Source: Harmonia axyridis
Taxonomy: Eukaryota; Arthropoda; Insecta; Coleoptera; Coccinellidae
NCBI RefSeq assembly: GCF_914767665.1
Contig: NC_059504.1
Span: 23,042,001-23,106,000, forward strand
Length of the DNA stretch: 64,000 nucleotides
Direction: 5' to 3'
Within the stretch, counting starts at the first letter, position 1, and each line of letters opens with the position of its first letter. The position numbers and the translations under genes are program-made. Positions 54,728 through 64,000 of this stretch are shown here, piece by piece. Under the pieces are notes generated by a model. It worked only from the letters and a program-made list of their open reading frames with translations. It was not told the DNA's origin and did no database searches.

Positions 54728-56556
54728 TAATTGGGAAATCCCATAGGTTTATACAGATTGTTTTCCAATTGAAAAGCACAAAACACTATAAAAATGACAA
54801 CTTCTTGACAGGGAATTATTTCAGTAATAATAATACATTCATTGTATTTTAATTGGATTTTTCTTATTTTTGCTCAGAGAAGTGTGTCGAGGAGAAACTA
54901 ATAGCGTTTTCTGCTTGTTGCACTGGTGCGCACTAGTGCTGCACCAATCGAGTGTGTCGTTATCCGCTTACATTTTCGGTGAGCACTATTTCAGTGTTCA
55001 CGTTTTCTGCTTATGCCCTGGTGCGCCCTCAGTGCGCACCAAGTTTAACTTTTCGACAATGGTTCTGGGAGTCGGTGCATTATTTCCAGTGCAAATATGG
55101 CGGATAACAATAAGATATTTACTTTATGTGCAGAGATTTTAGAATCATCTTCATCTTCAAGTGATGATGAATTAGAATTTTTGACCAAAGAAAAACTAGA
55201 AAATGAATTTTATAATTCAGTTTCTATAACTTTACACAGTGTTATGGAATTTTCTCCATCAAAATTTCTAAATCATGGATTTCGTAAAATATCTCTGTTG
55301 GTTTAAAACGTTATATCAAGATGATAGATGATTTGTTATGTTTGTAATGATAGTTGAAATTAAGTTTTGAAATATATAAAAGTATCTAAAGGTGATAAAT
55401 CAAAGGGTTTGGAATTGGAGTTTAGAATAGGAATTATTATTACAAACAATAAAACGGGACTGAGTAAAAAGGACATTGAAGAAAATAATTTAAATAATAA
55501 TTAAATAAAAATAATAAATATAGGTGATCTGAATTATTTCGTAGTTTGTTGTAAAATACATTTCAAATTTATTAGAACCCAATTGAAAAAACAGTTGCAT
55601 TTATTTTTTTTTTTTATAATTTATATTCTGTTTGGATCTATCTCATTTTTTTTATTCAATATACAATTTTTATCCATAATAATAGGTACTAATATGCTTA
55701 CCTGGCAATGAATTTTCGATTTCCATCATTAGGTATTTGTATTTTTCTTACTTTTAAATTATAGTCAATTTAGGGTTAGATTGTTGTGTTTGTGTGTGAA
55801 ACGTCGCGAGAGGTCTCTGGTAAAAGTGCACTGAGAAGAACTTTCGTTTTCAGCTTCATTTGTTCAATATTTGTTAGCCTTTTTTTCAATAGATGAATGA
55901 CCGAAGGAATTTTCGTTCAATGTTAGCGGATATCAACTCAGCAGGCATTAACTAGTCCTTTCGTAACGACGTACTCAATAATCACGAAGAATTCTAACTT
56001 TAGCTACGTGGCATGATTTACATCGTCACCGCATTACAACCGACTTTTCGATGCAAATATGTCATTTTATCGTATTTCCCGACCAGGCCCGAACGTTAAT
56101 TCCAGATTATGGCATCAAAATTGAATTAATCGTAAATATTAGTCACAGTTGTTCGGTTTGAGACAAAGAAAGATCTCATGCTGTGTACCCCAGGGATTTT
56201 AATTTTGTTTATACTTCAATATCTGTAAAATGTGAGACCGTTTGACATTTACGGCCGTTATATTGTATTGTTTATTATTTCGGAGGATTTTATATAAATT
56301 TTTACGATGAAAATATCGTTTCACGAAAATTAAATCAGAAAAATTTTTGTGTTACACGTAGCCGTAAGTATTTGATATGATAATTTCTGTTGTTCATAAA
56401 TAACAGTTGTATTGTGCTTCGTTTACGTTAAAATTCTTTTCAAACATTATTAGTCATAAACTGTCATTATGTTGTTTGAAAGGAAGGACAATCCTTTTTA
56501 CATCTCAATCGACTATGATCTCGATATAAAGTTCATCAAATTTCAGTTCCTAGGAT
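54728..56556. other. Spacer with small acidic ORF and GC-richer leader
   Basis: At 54880-55040 two similar stretches, each containing CGTTTTCTGCTT and GGTGCGC, form a diverged direct repeat that is less AT-rich than its surroundings. It is followed by an ATG at 55097 opening a 69-codon frame, MADNNKIFTLCAEILESSSS, with a serine/aspartate run. I do not recognise the product; the first exon of a gene or a broken transposase N-terminus are both possible. The remainder to 56556 is featureless. Confidence 0.3.
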
Positions 56557-57904
56557 CAAGGGCGTAGAAATGGGAGGGTACTGGGGGTAATTCCCCCCAC
56601 CTCCCGAGATTTTCAAAATATAAAATTTCAGAAATCTCGCAAAGACGAAGAACGAAAATTTTTCCATAAAATGAACCAATAATAATCATTTTACTCTCCT
56701 TTGAAATCGACACGTCGGTAAAAAGTCAAACCCCTTTACGGTTTATGAGTTTATTATCGCTTTCAAAGTGAGTACCTTTATTGCACTACGAGCTTGTCTT
56801 TGTCCGAGGTTTATTATTTTCCTTTATCTTTCCGCTTTCTCGGCATCGCCCCTTATTTGCCATTTGTGATTTTTGCATTCGTCATCGGTGTACATTTATC
56901 TGTTGTTTTTGGTTTTTTGTATCATTCTTGTCACAAAATTTCAATATGTAGTTATCAAAGAACTGAAATGAGTAATTGTCTGGGCTATATTGTACAATTT
57001 ATTGTGTTATATTCAAATTGCAATTTATTTGTGAAGACATCTACAGGGTGTTCCTAAATTGGAGGTACAAATGAAAATGACAAATTTCTCGGATCATTTC
57101 AAGAATAAAAGTCCTATAAAATGAGTCCGCAAATGATTTTTTTTTGAGATACAGGTGTTGAAGTTCAACTTTTTCTCTCATAGCACCTTCCCTTCATAAG
57201 ATATTCAACTTGAATTGGCATAGATATTCCAATTTAAAGTTTTCATCATGTGATATCCTAATTTTGAATGCAAATCTAGTGGTGAATTTTTTTGGAAGGG
57301 TGCCCGTTTCTTTCTTCTAGAATAATTTTTTTGTGAACCACTGGTAGTTTAGAAAAATTGAAAAAGAAAATATGGTTTAGTACTACACTTTTTGGTTTGT
57401 TGTAGTTTTGTCGTGTCTGCAATCGATTTCGGGAAAAAATTCAAACAGCTCTCTATAGTAATTCTCAGGAAAATCCAAATTGTTATAAATATCCAGTTAG
57501 GTAGCTGTGATAAATAAATTAATTATAAGTTTTGGTACTTAGTTATCAACTCTGTAGCGAGAATTGATAAAGGTTCGATAAACTGATTAAGAATCACAAA
57601 AAAGTAGGACTACAAGGAACACCCTGTATCTCGAAAACAAAGCGTTTGCCGGCTTATGTTTAAGGGCCATTTTATTTTTAAAAAGAACCAATGAATCTAT
57701 CATTTTCCTTCGTAACTCCAATTCTGTAACACCCAGTATAAGATAAGAACAATCGAATTGGTAATAAATAAAAATTATTTCGAGTTATTTGGTTCAAGCT
57801 TCGTTATCTTCGTTTCTCTCATTATAGATATGAGTAAACAATGTCATCAGAATTTTTTTTTCGATTACCCCCCCCCCCCAAGAAAAAAAAGATCTACTCC
57901 CTTG
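56557..57904. mobile_element. hAT-like non-autonomous element with 8-bp target duplication
   Basis: CAAGGGCGTAG at 56557 is mirrored by CTACTCCCTTG ending at 57904, a 10 of 11 match. The flanking 8 bases are CCTAGGAT on the left (56549-56556) and CCTAGGAG on the right (57905-57912), 7 of 8 identical, the length expected for hAT insertion. Just inside both ends are G or C runs. The interior has no recognisable transposase, and a smaller TA-flanked MITE is nested at 57042-57628. The 87-codon frame at 56794 has hydrophobic stretches only. Confidence 0.65.
57042..57628. repeat. Nested TA-flanked MITE, CAGGGTGTTCCT ends
   Basis: TACAGGGTGTTCCT at 57042 is mirrored by AGGAACACCCTGTA ending at 57628. 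The arms diverge after about 14 bases, though GGAGGTAC / GTAGGAC hint at a longer old match. It lies inside the hAT-like element. Confidence 0.65.
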
Positions 57905-59359
57905 CCTAGGAGTTTAGGTTGTCTGTAGCTTCATATGAAAAAATATCATTACAGAGGAATGCTAAATTTGATGTATTATAAACATACAATTAAGAGCAAT
58001 AAAACACACCGTTACATTTTTGCTACAAATGTGCATCTTGCAAATTCAATTCAAATATTTAAATAACCCCTATGTATTGTGATCGTCTGATTATTCACTA
58101 GTAAGTAGAATTGATAATTTTGCAGGTGCATGCTGATTCTATCATAACAATAATTAATTGATGATTTAACTGTAGGTCTATAAATGACTAGAAAATTATT
58201 CGAAATTAAGTTATATATTCATACTTGAAAGCAAAGGTTTCAATTGGACAATTTCATTATATTTTCAGATATTATTTATCGTCATTGCATTCATGTTATC
58301 CCGAGAATTATTTATGATCTGCATGAGTACAATAATGAATAATAATAGAACTATCGATAATAATTTATGGATATTTTGTTCGACCGAACTTTGACTGAGT
58401 AATGATGAAATTATAGGTATTCCGAGAAAAAATCCACATAATCATTAATATTCGAATATTTTTCGCAAGAATAATTGATATTTTGCGTATTAATTACCTA
58501 TTTATCTTTCGTAATTAATGATTGAACTCAACAGGAAGCTTTGACATTTTCCCTGATTCAACAGATTATCCAAACTTTCTACGAGGCATTGATACTTTCA
58601 GCTCAAGGATCTATGAATTTTAATGACTAAAAGTTACGGAATTCAATGAAAAAATTGATATCACCCGTAAAATTGCAATTATTCAAGGGAGTATAGCACA
58701 AACTGAATAGACTTCCTGATTTATTCACTGATTCTACTCAATTTTTTGTAAAATTGAAATAATTCGCAAATGAATTTTTCCTGGGCTTTTATCCTCTTAA
58801 TTTCTACTTCTTTATTTCTTGTACATCATCGTCGACAAGGGAAATGTTCTTAAAAATGAGGAGTGTCGAAATATATGTATCACTATCGAAAATGTGTTTT
58901 TACTGGTAAAGCCCAGGATTTATTCATTTTTATTATACTTTTTTTTTTGCTGAAGCATTTGTTGGAATATTGTTATAGCAACTCTTTTGTGTAGATAAAG
59001 TAGAGGTATATCAAATGTTTCAACTTTTTTTTATTCCTTCTCATACATCATTTTGATTTTATGACAACAGTAAACTTTCTGCTTCCAACGCTGCATCTTT
59101 CTACATCTGATGGCAGGTTATTTTTCTAATGTTGAATTTTTTCCCAACATTTCGTAATCGCTTCCTACACAAACCGCAAAATTACTGAACAATCCGCAAA
59201 AATCAGAATATAAAATTTGATCTACATTTGTTGGTGAAGTAATTGTGTCAAAAAATACAATTTCCTTTGAAATTCTATTTAACAACTGAATTTGAAGTCT
59301 TGCTATAGAAAAAAATGTTGTATTGCACACAACAATAAAATCGTATATTCATCTCGAGC
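57905..59359. other. AT-rich spacer, nothing recognised
   Basis: No domain-bearing frame or repeat arm was recognised. Minus frames near 59.1-59.5 kb are short and overlap the LTR-like region. Confidence 0.4.
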
Positions 59360-60655
59360 GCTCGACTAACGTCTCGACGCTAAAAGGACTCTCAAAGATA
59401 AAGTACATTTTTTATTTTTTTTACAATAAATAACTGTTATATCATCGACAAGAAGAAAATTTATTGAAAAGTTAGAGAAGCATTGGAATACATTTATCAC
59501 TATGTTGTCGAATAAAGTTAAATTTTCAATGTAAAATTCGATATTTCGATCTATTAACAATTGGCGCCCAACGCGTGGCTTTATTACAGCATTATTGAAA
59601 AAATCAAATCAAATTAAATATTAATACATAATTATTGAAATCGTATCATCAGCCTACTTTAAAAATGGAAACAAGAAGTAAAACGAAGATTGGAGAAAAG
59701 GGGGATGAAGAAAATGCAACAGGAAATTTGGAAATTGTTGAAAAAAAAAAATTTACCGAATCTTTTGGGTTTAATGAACGTAATGAAAGATTTTAAGTGG
59801 CATATGAAAATTCAATTCACATTTCATACTAAAAATTTGGAAGGAAATTAAGAAAGAAATGAAAATTCGATAAGAAAAATACTTACACTTAAATAGATGG
59901 GAAATTATGGGATAGTTCGATGGCACTTATTATGTCCAATACAAATATATATGAAGTACAGGAAGAATTCACGAAATTAGAAGAATAAAGTGAAATATAT
60001 AAAAAAATTAGAGATTTGTTAAACAAGAGTGGAAATGGAAGTTCACAATATGATAGAAAGAAACTTGAATAACCTATAAAGTGAAGAAGAAAAACAAAAT
60101 GAACAATTAGAAAGAAACAAAAATGAGAAAGATAAAAATGCACAAATTCAAAATGAAAAAAATTGAAAGAGAATAATAAAAGGTTGTGCATAATGAATAT
60201 ATTAGTGCACCTGGAATTATTAATTTAGGAAATAATATATTAAATTTTAATGGAAAAATTAAAAATTTACATCTTGTACCTTTCATTAGGTATTTACAGA
60301 ATGAGGAATCAATTTTTCAATCATTTACACAATTCAGAGAATTTATTCGAATACTGTTGTCGGAGGAAGCATTATTGTGGTTCAATGATAAGGAAATGGA
60401 ATTATAAACATTTGAAGAATTCAAAATAAAATTTTCAACATATTTTTGGGGAGATGCATAACAAAGACAAATTGAAAATGAATTATTCAAGGGGAAATTT
60501 GATAGAAACGAAGAGACACCATATCATCGATATGCAATGCAAGTATATTATAGTATGGCACAATATTTGAACCCTGAGAAAAGTCATTAGGATATTGAAA
60601 AGTCAAAATTATTTTTTTATTGGGTCGCAGTATCACATTTTAAATTAAATATTCC
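59360..60655 (+). pseudogene. 5' end of a decayed LTR retrotransposon with gag
   Basis: A probable LTR end reads TTAACA at about 59554-59559, directly followed by a primer-binding site, TGGCGCCCAACG. Gag begins at ATG 59664 with METRSKTKIGEKGDEENATG and resumes after several stops. The recognisable Gag core at 60194-60620 includes GIINLGNNILNFNGK, QFREFIRILLSEEALLWFND and EEFKIKFSTYFWGD, the alternating helix pattern of Gypsy-type Gag. Stops interrupt it at least three times. No protease or polymerase follows, so the copy is truncated. The LTR start is not resolved and no 3' LTR was found in the window. Confidence 0.6.
59562..59573 (+). promoter_or_regulatory. tRNA primer-binding site of the decayed LTR element
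   Basis: TGGCGCCCAACG lies two or three bases after a TTAACA end and 90 bases before the gag ATG, the standard position of the primer-binding site. It differs from the TGGCGACGAG site of the Gypsy element at 30-34 kb, so the two elements use different tRNAs. Confidence 0.6.
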
Positions 60656-60720
60656 ATTCTAAAATTAAAAACACTATAGACGAGCCATAACAGTAAATAG
60701 GTATATAAATGATATTGAAG

Positions 60721-60783
60721 GGTGCAATTGGCGCATGAATGAACGAATGCTCAAAAGCACCTGACTTCTCGTCAGTGCTTTCC
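60721..60783 (+). repeat. Dispersed repeat family, copy D (single unit)
   Basis: GGTGCAATTGGCGCATGAAT at 60721 leads to CCTGACTTCTCGTCAGTGCT at 60761, the same unit as in copies A-C, but here alone, without a mirrored partner or internal tandem units nearby. Confidence 0.55.
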
Positions 60784-60857
60784 TCGGTTTTTTCAATATT
60801 TAGATTGAACAATTTCAAAAGCGAATGGTCCACACCTGGAGTCGAGCAATCAAAACA

Positions 60858-60966
60858 TTATTTCAAACGGCGAATCGCTTGTTGTTCGCGACTAGATCTG
60901 GCTAATTTAGCGCACAATTTCCCAACGGGTAGGAAGAAGAAGAAAGATCCGCGGCGCCGTGAACCA
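60858..60966 (-). other. Candidate terminal coding exon, unrecognised
   Basis: On the minus strand an acceptor-like TATTTCTTCAG ends at 60967 and opens 35 codons, beginning GSRRRGSFFFFLPVGKLCAK and closing QQAIRRLK with a stop at 60860-60858. The segment is GC-richer than the surroundings and rich in arginine. The opposite strand is also open over the same bases with a lysine-rich product, so the strand is uncertain. No polyadenylation signal or upstream exon was identified. It could be a last exon of a host gene or chance. Confidence 0.25.
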
Positions 60967-61141
60967 CTGAAGAAATACCTGTTCGTTAATTGCTTGTATC
61001 CAAGTTAATTGTACCCTGTGGAACCCCGTAGTGTCGGTATGGTGAACTCCGGGCCTTTTATCGATACACAATAATAACTTTTATAAACTTAATATAGTAT
61101 ATAGGCCTCATTTATGATGAAACAATTGGCCTTTGAAAAAT

Positions 61142-61264
61142 GGACGGTGCGAAGGCGGTCGTAATTTTTCGATGGCGGAATTGTTTTCTCGTGTCGCTTT
61201 TTATGTTGTATATTGCGTTTTTGAACTCTTCGTCGAGACTGAATGAGAAGAAGTTGAAGTGAGG
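61142..61264 (+). other. Small ORF with a hydrophobic segment, unrecognised
   Basis: An ATG at 61142 opens 40 codons, starting MDGAKAVVIFRWRNCFLVSL and ending LNEKKLK, with a stop at 61262-61264. The centre is hydrophobic enough to be a membrane or signal segment, with basic residues on both sides. It lies 180 bases from the exon-like patch at 60858-60966. Nothing else supports expression. Confidence 0.2.
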
Positions 61265-61565
61265 GGTTCTTCAAGGCAGATTATTGGGCCAATATTTTTC
61301 TCATGGTCTGTTCTTTATGTTTTCATAAAACTTTTGCTTACTACTGAGTGCAGTGAAGTAAATTCATCTTTTGAAAACTATATAGGTACCGTTTCAGTGG
61401 TCAGTTCAAAAATAAGCTATTTTTTACGCTAGAGACCATCGATTGATATGAGGTTTTCACTATGATTCATTTTAAAGAAATTGTCTTTTTTCTAAGTCCT
61501 TATTTATTAACTTTTTCGGAATGGGACAAAAAATTGGATCACTTTTTTATTGACGAATAAATATA

Positions 61566-62954
61566 TCGGGTGTCCCAAGGTGAGTGGCCTATTAGATTAT
61601 TATGGAAACTATTGATGGTAAAGATTTCAAATTTTGTGGATAGATATTTGGCCATGTAAGGTATATTTTTAAAATAATTTCACATTTCCAGTGTTGCCGG
61701 ATGTACGACAATTTGGCAACAACTTTGTTATTTTGAATGGGACATCCGGTATTTCTATTTTTTTTATGATACTCCATAAAATATTAAATCTATTCACTCT
61801 TACTTTTTCATCCCTATCTTTAACGGTTTTTGAGTTATTAATTATTTTTCGAAATTTTAGATCAAATTGGCGTATTACGAAAGTGTCTCTAGTTCGCTCA
61901 ATATTTGAGATTTAAGTCAGAAATTTTGCGAGTCGTTAGATATTGATCTGATCTGTGTCACTGCTTCTGAATTATGGTCGTCAATAATACAGGACGGACC
62001 AAAAACAATCATCATTTGCCAAGTTACAAAATTGTAAAAAAGTCTATTTTTTCAAATTAGACACCTAGTATATTTTTCAATTTTTGGAATCAGTACAACA
62101 CACTCTACAATTTTCCTTTTCACGTCCCTATACCTATCTCAACTGGATTCCGAGTTATATGCGTTATATGTATATATCTTTCTTGAGCCATTATTTATAG
62201 AAAAACCTCGGAACAAAACACCTGTTAGGCAATAATTGTTTATTTTGACATTTATGGATTGAACTGATTCATTGATATATCGATCTATGAACGACATAGA
62301 GAAAATAACAATACAAAAGAAATTAACGCTTATTGAATCAATGTGAGTTCTAATAAACGCATATAACTCGGAGTCCAGTTGAGATAGGTATAGGGACGTG
62401 AATAGAAAAATTGTAGAGTGTGTTGTACTGATTCCAAAAATTGAAAAATATACTAGGTGTCTAATTTGAAAAAATAGACTTTTTACAATTTTGTAACTTG
62501 GCAAATGATGATTTTTTTTGGTCCGTCCTGTATTATTGACGACCATAATTCAAATGCAGTGACACAGATCAGATCAATATCTAACGACTTGCAAAATTTC
62601 TGACTTAAATCTCAAATATTGAGCGAACTAGAGTCATTTTCTTAATACGCCAATTTGATCTAAAATTTCGAAAAATAATTAATAACTCAAAAACCGTTGA
62701 AGATAGGGATGAAAAAATAAGAGTGAATAGATTTAATATTTTATGGAGTATCATAAAAAAAATAGAAATACCGGATGTCCCATTCAAAATAACAAAGTTG
62801 TTGCCAAATTGTCGTTCATCCGGCAACACTGGAAATGTGAATGTATTTTAAAAATGTACCTTATATGGCCAAATATCTATCTACAAAATTTGAAATCTTT
62901 ACCATCAATAGTTTCCATTATAATCTAATAGGCCACTCACCTTGGGACACCCGA
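61566..62954. repeat. 1.39-kb near-perfect palindromic element
   Basis: TCGGGTGTCCCAAGGTGAGT at 61566 is mirrored by ACTCACCTTGGGACACCCGA ending at 62954, both flanked by TA. The arms, 61566 to about 62171 and about 62352 to 62954, are nearly identical over 600 bases and leave a 180-base centre. Identical 74-codon and 61-codon frames therefore occur on both strands and should not be taken as genes. The high identity means a recent origin or continuing correction between arms. Confidence 0.85.
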
Positions 62955-63080
62955 TATGTATGATATAACTTTCCGAACAAACATTTCTTTTCTGTATTAA
63001 TTTTCACAAAAAATATTATACAAATGTCTTGACAAAGGCTCAAAATACGGTTTCTATAAAATTATAACATTAAAACGTAC

Positions 63081-63237
63081 TTAAGCTCTTATGTGGTAGA
63101 AAACGAAGATAAATCAGAGGAACTTTGAAATTGCTTCACTCATTTTGAAAAGTGTTGGGATCTCATAAACGCTTTGGACGAGGAGTAGTTAAACTTTGAC
63201 AAATCACGAGGGTGTCACGTGGTATGAACCCTCTTAA
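63081..63237. mobile_element. TTAA-flanked MITE, copy 3 (157-bp deletion form)
   Basis: TTAAGCTCTTATGTGGTAGA at 63081 and GTGTCACGTGGTATGAACCC then TCTTAA at 63237 resemble the ends of the 24689 and 41804 elements, with TTAA at both borders. The interior is much shorter than in copies 1 and 2. Confidence 0.5.
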
Positions 63238-64000
63238 CGTAAATTTATTAATATTAGCAAAATTACAAATATTTCAACTTGCGCTTTCCTGATTTATTAA
63301 CTTATTCAACAGAATTTTGTACAGAGTTGAAATAGATTGCCAACCGAAAAGTTGATCTCAAATTTTTCTGCATTTTATTTTCTCCTTCGAGAATCTCTTT
63401 CACTTTTTGGTGATAAAGCCTCAATGTTTTCTTCAAATAAGATCGTAGCTTCATATATTTGCTAGTATCAATCCCCGTCTGTGTCTGATATTCAGTAATG
63501 ATTTCAAAATTGGATTATCGTTGAATTCTTCATTGGTTGTTTGACAATTCTCAAAAACAAGCTAGTAGTATTTAGGCTTTGAGCGATCCTGGCGATTATG
63601 TATTGTTAAATTGTCAATTTTTTTCCGTCTTAACAGCCACATAAATTCAGAACTAAAACAGTAACTAAAGAATAATACATTGTGTAACTAGAATTAAAAG
63701 TTATGCTTTCCCAGACGACAATGTAAATTGTTGGTCGACGCTTGCAAACGTTTTTTTATTGATTATTCCCAAAAAAAAGACAACCTACCGATCTGAAAAT
63801 GTAATGTCTCCCATTTATCTACAAGGCCGTAGCCTAGCCAGGGGAGATCAAGATGAATTGATTTCCTTCCCCAAAATAAAAAAGAAATATATAGTCCGCC
63901 CGTCTTCCTCTTGTTAAAGGGCTCTCACAATGTTTAAAAGCTTGCACAAAAATTTGAAGGTCTCTGTTTTGTGCAAAAATATCAAGAGTGAGGACAAATA
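63238..64000. other. Spacer with a transposon-like end at 63826
   Basis: GGCCGTAGCCTAGCCAGGGG near 63826 looks like one end of a hAT-type element; its partner would be outside the window. No gene was recognised. Confidence 0.3.

Noticed and set aside
61592..62928. Duplicate 74- and 61-codon frames at 61.6-61.9 and 62.6-62.9 kb
   Set aside because: They are mirror copies produced by the palindromic element and have no coding signature.

Overview
This window looks like AT-rich nuclear DNA from an insect. The signs are jockey-type, RTE-type and R2/R4-type LINEs, a short-LTR Gypsy element, mariner and other IS630/Tc1-like transposons, hAT-like and TTAA-flanked MITEs, and one TATA-driven gene start with GT-AG splicing. 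A beetle is plausible but is only a guess. There are no bacterial operons, CRISPR arrays, rRNAs or convincing tRNAs. Many of the longest open frames belong to mobile elements.

Layout. 1-1024: promoter, signal-peptide exon and probable second exon of a small secreted protein gene on the minus strand, perhaps running off the left edge. 2.1-15.9 kb: a dense field of inverted-repeat (foldback) elements, many ending in CAGGGTG next to TA, including a nested set at 4862-7643, plus a roughly 650 bp direct duplication at 11.5-12.6 kb. 15.87-20.71 kb: a decayed DDE transposase split by a full-length jockey-type LINE with two intact ORFs and a 12-bp target duplication. 20.8-29.4 kb: a foldback, a fresh 227-bp tandem duplication, a 5'-truncated relative of the same LINE, a PIF/Harbinger scrap and MITEs. 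29.47-37.95 kb: a tyrosine-recombinase-like pseudogene, then the best structure in the window, a LINE whose 5' half is inverted relative to its 3' half (twin priming) with a 12-bp target duplication, itself invaded by a Gypsy element with apparently identical 179-bp LTRs and a 5-bp target duplication. 39.8-47.7 kb: two copies of one internally deleted IS630-like transposon, the first nested in a probable hAT-like remnant, and a mariner lacking the middle of its catalytic domain. 49.9-53.9 kb: two eroded LINE fragments. 54-64 kb: a cluster of ACTTGA words, a hAT-like element with an 8-bp target duplication and a nested MITE, the 5' end of a second LTR retrotransposon, an exon-like GC-richer patch and a near-perfect 1.39-kb palindrome.

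The genes do not form a pathway. What the window records is an order of insertions: older DNA transposons hit by LINEs, a LINE hit by an LTR element, and foldbacks nested in foldbacks. The jockey-type LINE (both ORFs open) and the Gypsy element (identical LTRs) look youngest. I found no clear new defence or metabolic system; the most distinctive signals are the twin-primed LINE with nested Gypsy, the shared terminal motif of the foldbacks, the shared-deletion transposon copies and a dispersed repeat with 150-bp internal units.
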